NCBI GenBank assembly: GCA_964420455.1
Contig: CAYQTO010000005.1
Span: forward strand, 1-64,000
From: CAYQTO01 sp964420455
Lineage (GTDB): Bacteria > Sumerlaeota > Sumerlaeia > SLMS01
Direction of reading: 5' to 3'
DNA: 64,000 bases
Below the pieces are notes generated by a model. The model was given only the letters and a program-made list of their open reading frames with translations. It made no database searches and had not been told where the DNA came from. The position numbers and the translations under genes are program-made. Below are positions 1 through 7,696 of this stretch, one piece after another. Each line of letters opens with the position of its first letter. The first letter of the stretch is position 1.

Positions 1-33
1 TTAACCTGCTGCACCCCGCCAAAAAGACCATCC

Positions 34-939
34 ATGATTCGCCCCCTTCTCATGCTCCTCGCCGTCGTCGCCTCTCTCGCGGCCGGACCGGCGCCCGCTC
101 TCTCCCAAGGCAATCACGTCAAGATCACCATCAGCGGGTCCGATACCATGAACCTGCTGACGCAACGACTCGCCGAGTTCCACATGAAAGGCCATCCGAA
201 CGTTGAGATCTCCGTCCGCGGCGGAGGCTCCACCGTTGGCATCGGCGACCTGATGGATGGCATCGTGGACATTGCCCAGACCTCGCGCAGGATGACGCCC
301 GAGGAGATCGACGAGGCGAAGGCCAACGGTCACAATCCACAGGAGCACATCGTGGCCCTCGACGGCATCGCCGTGGCCGTCAACCGCGAGAGCCCCGTCA
401 GGGAACTGACCCTAGCCCAGATCAAGGCGATCTACACTGGCGCCGTGACACGCTGGAGCCAGCTCAACCCCGCCTGGCCCGATTCCACCATCAAGGTCTA
501 CGCCCGCGAGTCCTCCTCCGGCACCTCCCAACTCTTCAGGGAGGAGGTGCTCGACGACCTCGATTTCGGGCCTGCCACGGGCTACCTCGCCGCGACCTCT
601 GCTGTCGCCGGCGCTGTCCGCGATGACCGCAACGCCATCGGCTTTGGCGGCGTGGCCTACTTCGTCCGCACCGGCGGCGTCCGGGTCGTCGCCTTGAAAA
701 AGAGACCACAGAGCCCCGCCGTTAGCCCCGTTACCGACGATGGAAAACACGTTCGCCCCCAGGTGATCCAAAGCGGAGATTATCCGATCAGCCGTCCTCT
801 CTATTTCTACACCAAGGAAACGGCTTCGGGCGAGATCAGTAAATTCCTCGACTGGGTCAGGAGCGCCGAGGGCCAGCGCATTGTGGGGGAAATGGAGTAC
901 ATTCCCCTCGGGACCAGCCAGGACCCGGACGGCGCGTGA
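34..939 (+). CDS. pstS: Phosphate ABC transporter substrate-binding protein PstS
   Basis: The 301-residue product is a periplasmic phosphate-binding protein of the PstS/PBP-like family that would deliver phosphate to a Pst ABC importer. Residues 1-24 form a signal peptide (hydrophobic core LLMLLAVVASLAAG, then ALS-Q). The mature protein opens with the phosphate-loop motif SGSDTM near residue 35 and carries a second phosphate-contact loop, SSSGTS, near residue 161, followed by a typical GFGGVAYF segment near 208. The ATG at 34 is the only start that gives the complete signal peptide. No pstC or pstA follows: the next gene is pstB after 253 bp. What lies upstream is outside the window. Family assignment is firm; phosphate specificity is inferred from the family. 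Confidence 0.9.
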   Translation: MIRPLLMLLAVVASLAAGPAPALSQGNHVKITISGSDTMNLLTQRLAEFHMKGHPNVEISVRGGGSTVGIGDLMDGIVDIAQTSRRMTPEEIDEAKANGHNPQEHIVALDGIAVAVNRESPVRELTLAQIKAIYTGAVTRWSQLNPAWPDSTIKVYARESSSGTSQLFREEVLDDLDFGPATGYLAATSAVAGAVRDDRNAIGFGGVAYFVRTGGVRVVALKKRPQSPAVSPVTDDGKHVRPQVIQSGDYPISRPLYFYTKETASGEISKFLDWVRSAEGQRIVGEMEYIPLGTSQDPDGA

Positions 940-1192
940 ACCCGTTCCCGACTCCGCTCCCAGTGACCGCGATGGTCCGCACAGGCAACCTGCCGTCCGG
1001 GTCTGACAGCACCGGCCTGCGCCCGGGACTCCATGGCCTCGTTCCGCTTTGGCGATGCCGCCACGGGATCCCCTCCCCGCGGTTTCGCAACATCTCGAAG
1101 CCCATCTTCCCACTGCCTTTCGTCAAGTTTGTACAGATGAACCTGATGGCGGCTGCTCCCTGCCGCCGAAACACCCCGAGGTGAGCACACCC
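940..1192. other. Non-coding spacer between pstS and pstB
   Basis: Permease genes pstC and pstA normally occupy this position, but this 253-bp stretch has no supportable gene. An 82-codon open frame at 936-1184 lacks a recognisable domain or membrane segment and looks incidental. I saw no clear hairpin terminator or strong promoter. Confidence 0.5.
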
Positions 1193-1996
1193 ATGTCGGT
1201 TTCCCAGAAGATGACCAACGAGGCGGTTCCCTCGCAGGGTGGGACGCCGTCCGGCTCCGCTCCCTACCACGTCGAGATGTCGAAGCTGAACATCTATTAC
1301 GGCGAGAAGCGCGCGGTGCAGGACGTCAACCTTGGTGTCGCCAAGAATCAGGTGCTTGCCCTGATCGGCCCTTCGGGATGCGGCAAATCCACGCTCATCA
1401 AATCGGTCAACCGCATTTTGGATCTCACGCCGAACGCCCGCGCCGAGGGCTCGATTCGCGTTGGCGACTGGGAAATCCTCAACGACGACGTGGATCTCAT
1501 CGAACTCCGCCAGCGCGTCGGCATGGTCTTCCAGAAGCCGAATCCCTTCCCCAAGACGATCTACGAGAATATCGCCTATGGCCTGCGCGTCCACGGTGTC
1601 CGCGACCGCAGCACGCTCGACGATGTCGTCGAATGGGCGCTCAAGCACGCGGCATTGTGGGAGGAAGTGCATGACCGGCTGAAGAGCAGCGCCCTCGATC
1701 TCTCCGGCGGCCAGCAACAGCGCCTCTGCATCGCGCCCGACGTCCTCCTCATGGACGAGCCCTGCTCCGCCCTCGATCCCATCGCCACCGCCAAAATCGA
1801 GGAGCTCATCCAGACCCTCAAGCAGGACTACACCATTATCATCGTGACCCACAACATGCAGCAGGCCGCCCGCGTCAGCGACTACACCGCCCTCATGTGG
1901 CTCGGCGAACTGATCGAGCACAACCGTACCGAGGATCTCTTTACCAACCCGAAGGAGAAGGTGACAGAGGATTACATCACCGGTCGGAGCGGCTGA
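1193..1996 (+). CDS. pstB: Phosphate import ATP-binding protein PstB, with a short internal deletion
   Basis: The 267-residue product is the ATPase of the phosphate ABC importer, acting on the cytoplasmic face of the membrane. Walker A is GPSGCGKST (residues 59-67), the Q-loop region is [10 protein letters not shown] (about 111-120), the signature is LSGGQQQR (about 170), Walker B is VLLMDEP, and the H-loop is [10 protein letters not shown]; the C-terminus EDYITGRSG is diagnostic of PstB. The ATG at 1193 follows the last upstream stop and gives a normal N-terminus. One anomaly: after [12 protein letters not shown] the family has about six more residues (a helix like RALAVE or RGIAIR) before P-D/E-VLLMDEP, and here they are absent without loss of frame. 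The protein may therefore be impaired, or 18 bases may have been lost in assembly. Confidence 0.92.
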   Translation: MSVSQKMTNEAVPSQGGTPSGSAPYHVEMSKLNIYYGEKRAVQDVNLGVAKNQVLALIGPSGCGKSTLIKSVNRILDLTPNARAEGSIRVGDWEILNDDVDLIELRQRVGMVFQKPNPFPKTIYENIAYGLRVHGVRDRSTLDDVVEWALKHAALWEEVHDRLKSSALDLSGGQQQRLCIAPDVLLMDEPCSALDPIATAKIEELIQTLKQDYTIIIVTHNMQQAARVSDYTALMWLGELIEHNRTEDLFTNPKEKVTEDYITGRSG

Positions 1997-2053
1997 GAGG
2001 CATCGCTTGGCGCTGTACCCCCCGGACGAGGGGGACGTGCTTCGGGAAAAGAA

Positions 2054-2085
2054 AACGGGCGGTGGATTGGAATCCACCGCCCGTT
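2054..2085 (-). terminator. Strong hairpin terminator between pstB and the FecR-like gene
   Basis: The 15-bp arms AACGGGCGGTGGATT and AATCCACCGCCCGTT are perfectly complementary across a 2-nt loop. On the minus strand the hairpin is followed by a T-rich tail (TTTTCTTTTCC), which suits termination of the gene at 2110-2961. pstB ends 58 bp away on the plus strand, so the hairpin may work in both directions. Confidence 0.8.
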
Positions 2086-2109
2086 GGCATTCGTGGTCGG
2101 GGAGAGGCT

Positions 2110-2961
2110 TTACGGCGTGGGGCCACCCGCGATCGGGCTGGTGGGGCCGAAGAAGAAGTTCTCGTCGTCATCATCGTCGTCATCGTCATCGTTCAGCTCG
2201 TTGATGGCGATCACACCACCGGCGATGGCTGCGCCACCGGCAACAACGCCGCCGGCGACCCACCAGATTCCTGCACCTTCGTCGCGGCCCTCGGCGGAAT
2301 CGACTCCCTGTTCCTGCTCGCCAATGAGGGTGGGCTGGCCGGGATCATCCTGCATGAGCGGCTCGATGATCCACGACCCGCCGGAACGGAGGAACTGGAT
2401 GGCGTCGCCCGCGCCGACCACGGCGACCTGAACGCCGGTCTTGGCGTCTTGGACGAGGTGGGTGCCTTGGAGACCTTCAACCTCGACCAGTCCGTCGGCG
2501 ATCTTCTCGACGTGGACGATCGGACGGGGCGCATCGGTGGTGGTGCTCTCGCCGGAGGTGGCCGGGATCACCTTGAGGTCTTCATAGAGAACCGAGAGGA
2601 GCGAGTCGGTGCGCGCCGCGGAGAGCAGCCGCCCGGCCTCGAGGCTGACGGTGGTGTTGTCGGAAACGGCCACGCTGGTGCCCTTGTCGAGGACGACGTC
2701 GCCGGACTCGGAAAGCCCGATGCGGACGTGGTCAGCGCCAGCGGTCACCTTGTCGCCTGGCTGAATCGTGGTGACCGAATTCGCGGGGAGGGTCTGGCCG
2801 GCCGAAGCCTTGTAGACCTTGAAGGGCGAGTTCGAGCGAGCCACGCTGCTCGTCACGGGCGCGGCATTCATGGCCGAGAGCGAGCAAACGATCACACCGG
2901 CGGTGAGAGCGGTGAGCACCCGCGCCTGCCGGCCCTTGGTCAGGTTACGTCCAAATGTCAT
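2110..2961 (-). CDS. FecR-like exported membrane protein with a poly-Asp tail
   Basis: The 283-residue product has an N-terminal signal or anchor segment (about residues 14-33), then a beta-rich region with the look of a FecR domain (an IQPGDKVTAGADHVRIGL stretch, then SLEAGRLLS), then a Gly/Ala-rich transmembrane helix (about 230-250, GIWWVAGGVVAGGAAIAG) and a short tail N-D9-E-NFFFGP ending 14 residues later. The Asp run is encoded by mixed GAC/GAT codons. The ATG at 2961 has a GGGA-type ribosome site. A paralogue with the same order of parts and an NFF after its Asp run lies at 21235-22056, on the far side of the exopolysaccharide locus. FecR-like domains sense or bind at the envelope, but the role here is unknown. 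The hairpin at 2054-2085 ends the transcript. Confidence 0.7.
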   Translation of the reverse strand: MTFGRNLTKGRQARVLTALTAGVIVCSLSAMNAAPVTSSVARSNSPFKVYKASAGQTLPANSVTTIQPGDKVTAGADHVRIGLSESGDVVLDKGTSVAVSDNTTVSLEAGRLLSAARTDSLLSVLYEDLKVIPATSGESTTTDAPRPIVHVEKIADGLVEVEGLQGTHLVQDAKTGVQVAVVGAGDAIQFLRSGGSWIIEPLMQDDPGQPTLIGEQEQGVDSAEGRDEGAGIWWVAGGVVAGGAAIAGGVIAINELNDDDDDDDDDENFFFGPTSPIAGGPTP

Positions 2962-3192
2962 AGTCGTGGGTCCCTTTTGCGGTCCAGTCGTGGGGTCTGT
3001 CCGTCATTGTTGAGGGCAGTAAGGGAATTCCCCTTAGCCTTGGCAAGGGAGAAAACAGCAATTTTCACCCCTTTCTTTTGAAGCCCTTCCGGGCCGCGGA
3101 GGTGTCACCCCATTGGAAATCAGCGTGTTTTTGACCCCTGCGGGATGGAAAAGGCTTTATTTCGATGCCGGGGACCATGGGTCGCGCCGGCT
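2962..3192. other. Intergenic region upstream of the FecR-like gene
   Basis: This 231-bp stretch separates two minus-strand units. It should hold the promoter for 2110-2961 and the 3' end of the glycosyltransferase operon. The only clear structure is the palindrome GGGAATTCCC at 3023-3032, about 62 bp upstream of the start codon. No coding sequence or convincing terminator was seen. Confidence 0.5.
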
Positions 3193-4329
3193 TCAACGGA
3201 CGCGGGCCAATTCCTCGAAATCGGCGAGATACGCATCGGCGACCCGCTCGAGACTGAAGCGCCCGGCGGTGGCCATGGCGGCCTCGCGCAGTCGCTCGAC
3301 TTCCGCCCGGTCCAGACTCAATACCCGGCGCAACGCCTTCGCCAGATTCCCCGCCGCCCGCCGGCCCCGATGGTCGAACACGATCCCCGTCTCGCCATGG
3401 ACCACGAAGTCCCGGAAGACCGCCAGGTCCGAGACCACCGGCACCAGGCCGGTCGCCATCGCCTCCAGGGGGGCCACGCCGAACGACTCCCCCTTCTCGG
3501 CCAGCGATGGGTAAACGAACACATCGGCTTGCTGATAGATTCGGGCGAGGGCCGCTCGCTCGTAGACCGGAGGCCGAAAGTCGACGGGCAATCCGTCGGC
3601 AAGGGCCCGGAGCTTCCCCAGGTAGCCCTCGCCGCCGCCCCCTTGTTCCACCTCGTGCGGGCCGAGGAGGACGAGGCGCGTGCCCTCCATACCCGGCCGC
3701 CGGAGGCTCCCCCGGTACGCACGGATCAGGAGCGCCAGGCCCTTCTCCGGATGAATCCGCCCGGCGTAAACGATGGTGCGGTGGCTGGCATCGCGCGCGT
3801 GGGTCCCGGGCCGGAAATGCCTCGTGTCGATCGGGTTGCCAAAGACACGGACACGCCCGGCGACCTCCGGCGACTGGTCGCGGATCGCGTCCGCCACCGC
3901 CGTCGATACCGCCGCCAGCCGCGGCACCCCCGCCCGCCCGTACCATCGTCCCTGGCCCTTGGGCATCCGCGCGATGTGCGCATGCACCTTGCCCACCGCC
4001 CGCCGCCGCAACGGCGCCAACAACGGAAACACCACCGAGTTCGAAACCGTGATGTCCGACGCCGGCAGGCGGGCGAGCGCCAGCGCGGCGTAGGCCGCGT
4101 CCTTGCCCAGGTTCAGCAGAAAGGACGACGTTCCCTCGAACTCCGGAAGGCGTCTATACACAATCCCGGCGGGAGGCTCACCGAGCTCCGGGTGGTCGCG
4201 CACCATCAGCGTAACCTCGTGTCCCCGCGCCGCGAAGACCTTCGCCAGGTCGTGCCAGATGCGCTCCACCGCGCCGCAGGGGGCCGGCGGCACCGAAAGC
4301 AGCGCCCCGGTCAGGATCGTGATCCTCAT
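3193..4329 (-). CDS. Family 4 glycosyltransferase
   Basis: The 378-residue product is a GT-B fold glycosyltransferase of the GT4 type, probably adding a sugar to a lipid-linked exopolysaccharide repeat unit at the inner membrane. The N-terminus MRITILTGALL starts the first Rossmann domain. The C-terminal donor site has AGRIHPEKGLALLIRAY and the E-x7-E motif inside EKGESFGVAPLEAMATG. The ATG at 4329 overlaps the stop of the upstream glycosyltransferase (ATGA, 4 nt), which fixes the start; a longer open frame to 4410 runs inside that neighbour and is rejected. It is the last gene of the minus-strand run 9270 to 3193. The sugar specificity cannot be read from sequence. Confidence 0.85.
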   Translation of the reverse strand: MRITILTGALLSVPPAPCGAVERIWHDLAKVFAARGHEVTLMVRDHPELGEPPAGIVYRRLPEFEGTSSFLLNLGKDAAYAALALARLPASDITVSNSVVFPLLAPLRRRAVGKVHAHIARMPKGQGRWYGRAGVPRLAAVSTAVADAIRDQSPEVAGRVRVFGNPIDTRHFRPGTHARDASHRTIVYAGRIHPEKGLALLIRAYRGSLRRPGMEGTRLVLLGPHEVEQGGGGEGYLGKLRALADGLPVDFRPPVYERAALARIYQQADVFVYPSLAEKGESFGVAPLEAMATGLVPVVSDLAVFRDFVVHGETGIVFDHRGRRAAGNLAKALRRVLSLDRAEVERLREAAMATAGRFSLERVADAYLADFEELARVR

Positions 4330-5471
4330 CGATCGAGCACCTTCCGATAGTGGCGGAGAAGGTGCTCCGCGATACGGTCCCAGCGATAGCGCGAGGCCAC
4401 GCGGCGGCACCGGGAGCGCACCGGGCCGAGAGCACGCCCCGGCGCGAGCCAGTCCTCCAGCGTTTGCCCGATCGCCTCCTCCGTAAGCGGGAAGACGCCC
4501 CCGAGGCGGTGGCGCGCGACCAGGGTGTGCAGCGCCACGTGCTCCGAGACGAGTACCGGCAGGCCCGCCGCCAGCGCCTCCAGCACCGCGTTTCCAAAGT
4601 TCTCCTGGTGGCTCGGGAGGACAAACAGGTCGGCCTCCGCCAGGACCTGCAACCGGTCGGTCCCGTCGAGGTGGCCGGTAAAGCGCACCCGTTCCCCGAT
4701 GGCGAGATCGCGGGCCTGCCGTTGGAGATCCGCCTGATAAGCGTCGTCGCCGCGACCCGCCACGACGAGAATGGCATCGCCCGGGGCCCTGCGGGCAAAG
4801 GCTGGCAGGAGCAGGTGCAGCCCCTTCTTGCGGTGAACGCGGCCAAAAAACAGGAGCACGCGCGCCTGCCCCGGGATGGCAAACCGGAGCCGGAATCGGG
4901 GATCCCGCGGAGGAAGGGCAAAGTGCTCCCGCGGGAGGCCATTGGGCAGCACAAAGGAGGGCGCGCGAAGCCCGAGAGGCCGGGCGGACTCGCGCTCGTC
5001 ATGGCTGGTGAAATGTACCGCCGCCGCGTGGCGGAAACGCCGTCGCAGGCGCCACTCGATGAACGCCCTCTTTTTCCAGCGCCCCTGGTCCAGTGACCAC
5101 CGCTCGAGCATGCCGCACGGCCGCAGGATATACGGCTTTTCCTGACGACGGGCTTCCCGCGTCGCCGCCTCGTGCATCTCCTCCCAAAGGCCGTGGTCGT
5201 GGACAATATCGGCGTCGGCGACGCACTCGCGCGCGGCCGGCGCAATCTCCGGATGTCGCCGCAGGAAGCCCGTGCAGGGACCCACCGCCGTGAGGGGGAT
5301 GCCCTCGCCCTGCATCTGGTGGAGAAGGTCCCGGCGTTCGTGGGGCTCCCACCCGGCAAGCACGCGGACGTCGAGGCCGGCGGCGCGCTGGGCCCGCACC
5401 AGGCCGAGCAGCGCCATGGCCGGCCCTCCCGATTCCGGCGCCAGGCCGCCGATCGTGTGCAGAATCCTCAC
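4326..5471 (-). CDS. Family 4 glycosyltransferase
   Basis: The 381-residue product is a GT4-type GT-B glycosyltransferase of the exopolysaccharide locus. Its N-terminus (RILHTIGGLAPESGGP) has the usual glycine-rich acceptor-domain loop, and the C-terminal half has FFGRVHRKKGLHLLLPAF and the E-x7-E motif within SHQENFGNAVLEALAAG. The start is the GTG at 5471, which overlaps the TGA of the preceding gene (GTGA). This matters because the ten Ns at 5518-5527 happen to leave an open frame, so a naive ORF caller joins this gene and its upstream neighbour into one 735-residue protein. They are separate genes. Its own stop overlaps the next ATG at 4329. Confidence 0.85.
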   Translation of the reverse strand: MRILHTIGGLAPESGGPAMALLGLVRAQRAAGLDVRVLAGWEPHERRDLLHQMQGEGIPLTAVGPCTGFLRRHPEIAPAARECVADADIVHDHGLWEEMHEAATREARRQEKPYILRPCGMLERWSLDQGRWKKRAFIEWRLRRRFRHAAAVHFTSHDERESARPLGLRAPSFVLPNGLPREHFALPPRDPRFRLRFAIPGQARVLLFFGRVHRKKGLHLLLPAFARRAPGDAILVVAGRGDDAYQADLQRQARDLAIGERVRFTGHLDGTDRLQVLAEADLFVLPSHQENFGNAVLEALAAGLPVLVSEHVALHTLVARHRLGGVFPLTEEAIGQTLEDWLAPGRALGPVRSRCRRVASRYRWDRIAEHLLRHYRKVLDR

Positions 5472-6509
5472 GGACCCGCCTCGGGCATCAGCCGACGCAT
5501 CGCCGCACAGAAGCGCANNNNNNNNNNGCTCCCGCAGGTCCCCATCGTCCCTCACCGAGGCCAGCTTCACCGCGAAGGCCCCCGGGTTCGTCGGCTCCAC
5601 GAGGATCCCCGTCCGTCCGTCGCGGATGATCTCCGGCGTGCCCCCCGAACCGCCCCCCACCACGGCGCGTCCGTGCGCCATCGCCTCCAGAAAGACGATC
5701 CCGAACCCCTCCTTCAGGCTGGGCATGAGGAAAATCTGGCACGAGGCGTACTCGCGTTGCAGGTCCTCGTCGGGGACGGCTCCGAGGAAGGCGACGCGGT
5801 CGCCAATCCCGAGGCGCTCCGCCTGCGTGCGAAAGGGCTCGGCATCGCCGGGACCAACGATCCGAAACTGCCACCCGGGACGATCCGGGGCGAGCCGGGC
5901 AAAAGCCTCCAGCGCGGAATGCAGGTGTTTTTCCCGGTCTTCCGTATTCAGTCTGCCGACGAAGAGGAGGCGGGGCGGCGAGCCTTCCTCGGCACGGGCC
6001 CCCTCGGTGATCCCGGGATCGAGCGCGGGATACAGAACCTGGACGCGGGAGCGGCGCAGGCGGCTGAAGCGGGCGGCCTGGCGCGCCGTGTCGCGGCTCG
6101 AGGCGGTGACCAGTGCGGCACCCTCCAGCGCCCTTTGCCGCAACCCCGGGAGCGGGTGCCAAACCTCGATGCCGTGCAGATGCACGCCGTAGCGCAGGCC
6201 GGGGCGAAGGAGCCGGAGGGCCGCCGCAGCCGGCGCCAGGAACAGGTGATTCGTATAGACAGCTCCCGAGCGCAGGACCGCCGGCGCGGCACGCCGCAGC
6301 AGGCCCGGGCGACTCCCCCCCGCACCTGTATAGACGAGCCGTTCGCCCCCATGCGCGATCTCGCCTGGGCCCGCGCGATCCACCAACGAGAATGCCCTCC
6401 ACTGGAGGCCCCTCTTCTCCGCCCAACGGCCCAGGGCCCACAACTGCTGGCGCGCCAGCCGCTGCACCCCACCGTGGCCCTCCAGCTGCGTGAACAAGGC
6501 GGTGATCAT
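5468..6509 (-). CDS. Family 4 glycosyltransferase, interrupted by an assembly gap
   Basis: This is a GT4 glycosyltransferase with sequence missing near the C-terminus. The N-terminus is MITALFTQLEGHGGVQRLAR; the donor domain carries FVGRLNTEDREKHLHSALEA and the E-x7-E motif in LKEGFGIVFLEAMAHG. After DDGDLRE the sequence runs into ten Ns; beyond them the remaining frame reads RFCAAMRRLMPEAGP and stops in a TGA that overlaps the next gene's GTG. That frame differs from the one obtained by reading straight through ten Ns, so the true gap is not ten bases long. The ATG at 6509 overlaps the upstream TGA (ATGA) and is preferred over a start at 6533. Confidence 0.8.
5518..5527. other. Assembly gap (10 N)
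   Basis: Ten Ns interrupt the 3' end of the glycosyltransferase at 5468-6509. Both flanks read as parts of that same gene in the same orientation, so the join is plausible, but the real gap length is unknown. Confidence 0.98.
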
Positions 6510-7696
6510 GCCCGCAACTCCACGTCGCCGCATCCCAGATAGCGCAACGCCATCGCCAACCCCCGGGTCGCCGTCCGGTAGGAGTAGCCATCGATGATCC
6601 GGCGGGAGGCCTCGCCGAATGCGCGCCGTCGCGCCGTGCTCCTCAGCAGGCGCCGCAGCCCCACCGCCAGCCCCTCCACGTCGCCACAGGCATGGCGGTA
6701 CCCGTTGCGCCCCGGATGCACGAGGTCATGTGCCGCCCCCACGTAGGAGGATGCCACCACCGGGAGGCCCGCGCACATCGCCTCGTTGAGGACCAGCCCC
6801 CAGGTCTCGAAGAAGCTGGGAAGGGCGAGCACCTCGCCTGCTGCGTAGACCTTCGGCATCTGGGACTGGTTCTGGAATCCGCCAAAGGCGACCGGCAGAT
6901 CCCCCGCCCGACGGCGCAGTTCCTCCTCGAGCTCGCCCGTTCCCACATAAAGCAGGGTCGACCGGGGGACGTTTGCCCGACGGAACGCCTCAAGGAGATC
7001 CAGAGGGCGCTTGCGCGGCACCAGCTTGCCGACGAACAGAACCACCCGGCGGTCGTCGCCGATCCCGAGGGACCGGCGCCAGGCCCGGGCCTCCTCACGG
7101 GCCTCGTCCGCCGCCGCCCGAAACCGCTCATTCTCCACGGAATGTGGAGAAAAAAAGATCCGGTGCTCCGGAACGCCGTGCAGGCGAAAGTAGTCGTGGT
7201 TTGCCTTTCCGACGGAGAGGACGGCGTCGAACCGACCGAAGACGCGGGCGATGGCGAACCGGCGGAACGATTCCTTGAGCCCGGCGCGCGGCTCCAGCCG
7301 GTGCGAGTCGCCCCGAAAGAGCAGCGGCGCCGGCCGCCCCATCAGCTGCCAATGCGCGAGGAAGCGGAAAACCGCCTCGTTGTTGTAGGTCATCAGGAGC
7401 ACCGCGTCCGGGCGCCAACGAGCGACGCGCCGCGCGAGCTCCGGGTTGCGCAACCCGCGAAAGGACGCCGTTGTCGGCCGTGGCGAAACGTTGGGCACAA
7501 ATTCGTGATCATATCCGCCCAGCAGCGGGATGTCCCACTCGAGCTTCTGCCCGAACTCCCGGTCATGGGTATCCTTGATGCCGAAGTCCCAGAGATAGAA
7601 CACCCGCAGCTCGAGACCGGTGTTTTCCGTGATCCATCGAAACCATGGCGCGTAGTACTGGATCGGGTGGGTGGAGATGATGGCGAGGCGTGTCAT
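6506..7696 (-). CDS. Family 4 glycosyltransferase
   Basis: The 396-residue product is a GT-B glycosyltransferase. It opens with LAIISTHPIQYYAPWFRWI, a common N-terminus of GT4 enzymes in polysaccharide clusters. The donor domain shows LFVGKLVPRKRPLDLLEAF and ALPSFFETWGLVLNEAMCAG, where the E-x7-E glutamates are visible. The ATG at 7696 overlaps the stop of the upstream polymerase gene (ATGA), and its own stop overlaps the next ATG at 6509, so it sits in the middle of a tightly coupled operon. Specificity is unknown. Confidence 0.85.
   Translation of the reverse strand: MTRLAIISTHPIQYYAPWFRWITENTGLELRVFYLWDFGIKDTHDREFGQKLEWDIPLLGGYDHEFVPNVSPRPTTASFRGLRNPELARRVARWRPDAVLLMTYNNEAVFRFLAHWQLMGRPAPLLFRGDSHRLEPRAGLKESFRRFAIARVFGRFDAVLSVGKANHDYFRLHGVPEHRIFFSPHSVENERFRAAADEAREEARAWRRSLGIGDDRRVVLFVGKLVPRKRPLDLLEAFRRANVPRSTLLYVGTGELEEELRRRAGDLPVAFGGFQNQSQMPKVYAAGEVLALPSFFETWGLVLNEAMCAGLPVVASSYVGAAHDLVHPGRNGYRHACGDVEGLAVGLRRLLRSTARRRAFGEASRRIIDGYSYRTATRGLAMALRYLGCGDVELRA

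Noticed and set aside
936..1184. An 82-codon frame between pstS and pstB
   Set aside because: It has no domain, signal or membrane segment, poor codon bias, and it ends beyond the usual pstB upstream region; probably incidental in GC-rich DNA.
2165..2192. GTC/ATC tandem repeats as a mobile or CRISPR-like element
   Set aside because: They are the codons of the poly-Asp tail; units are 3 bp with no spacers.
4326..6533. One 735-residue double glycosyltransferase
   Set aside because: It spans the 10 N gap. The sequence right of the gap has a TGA overlapping a GTG in another frame, so two genes are present.
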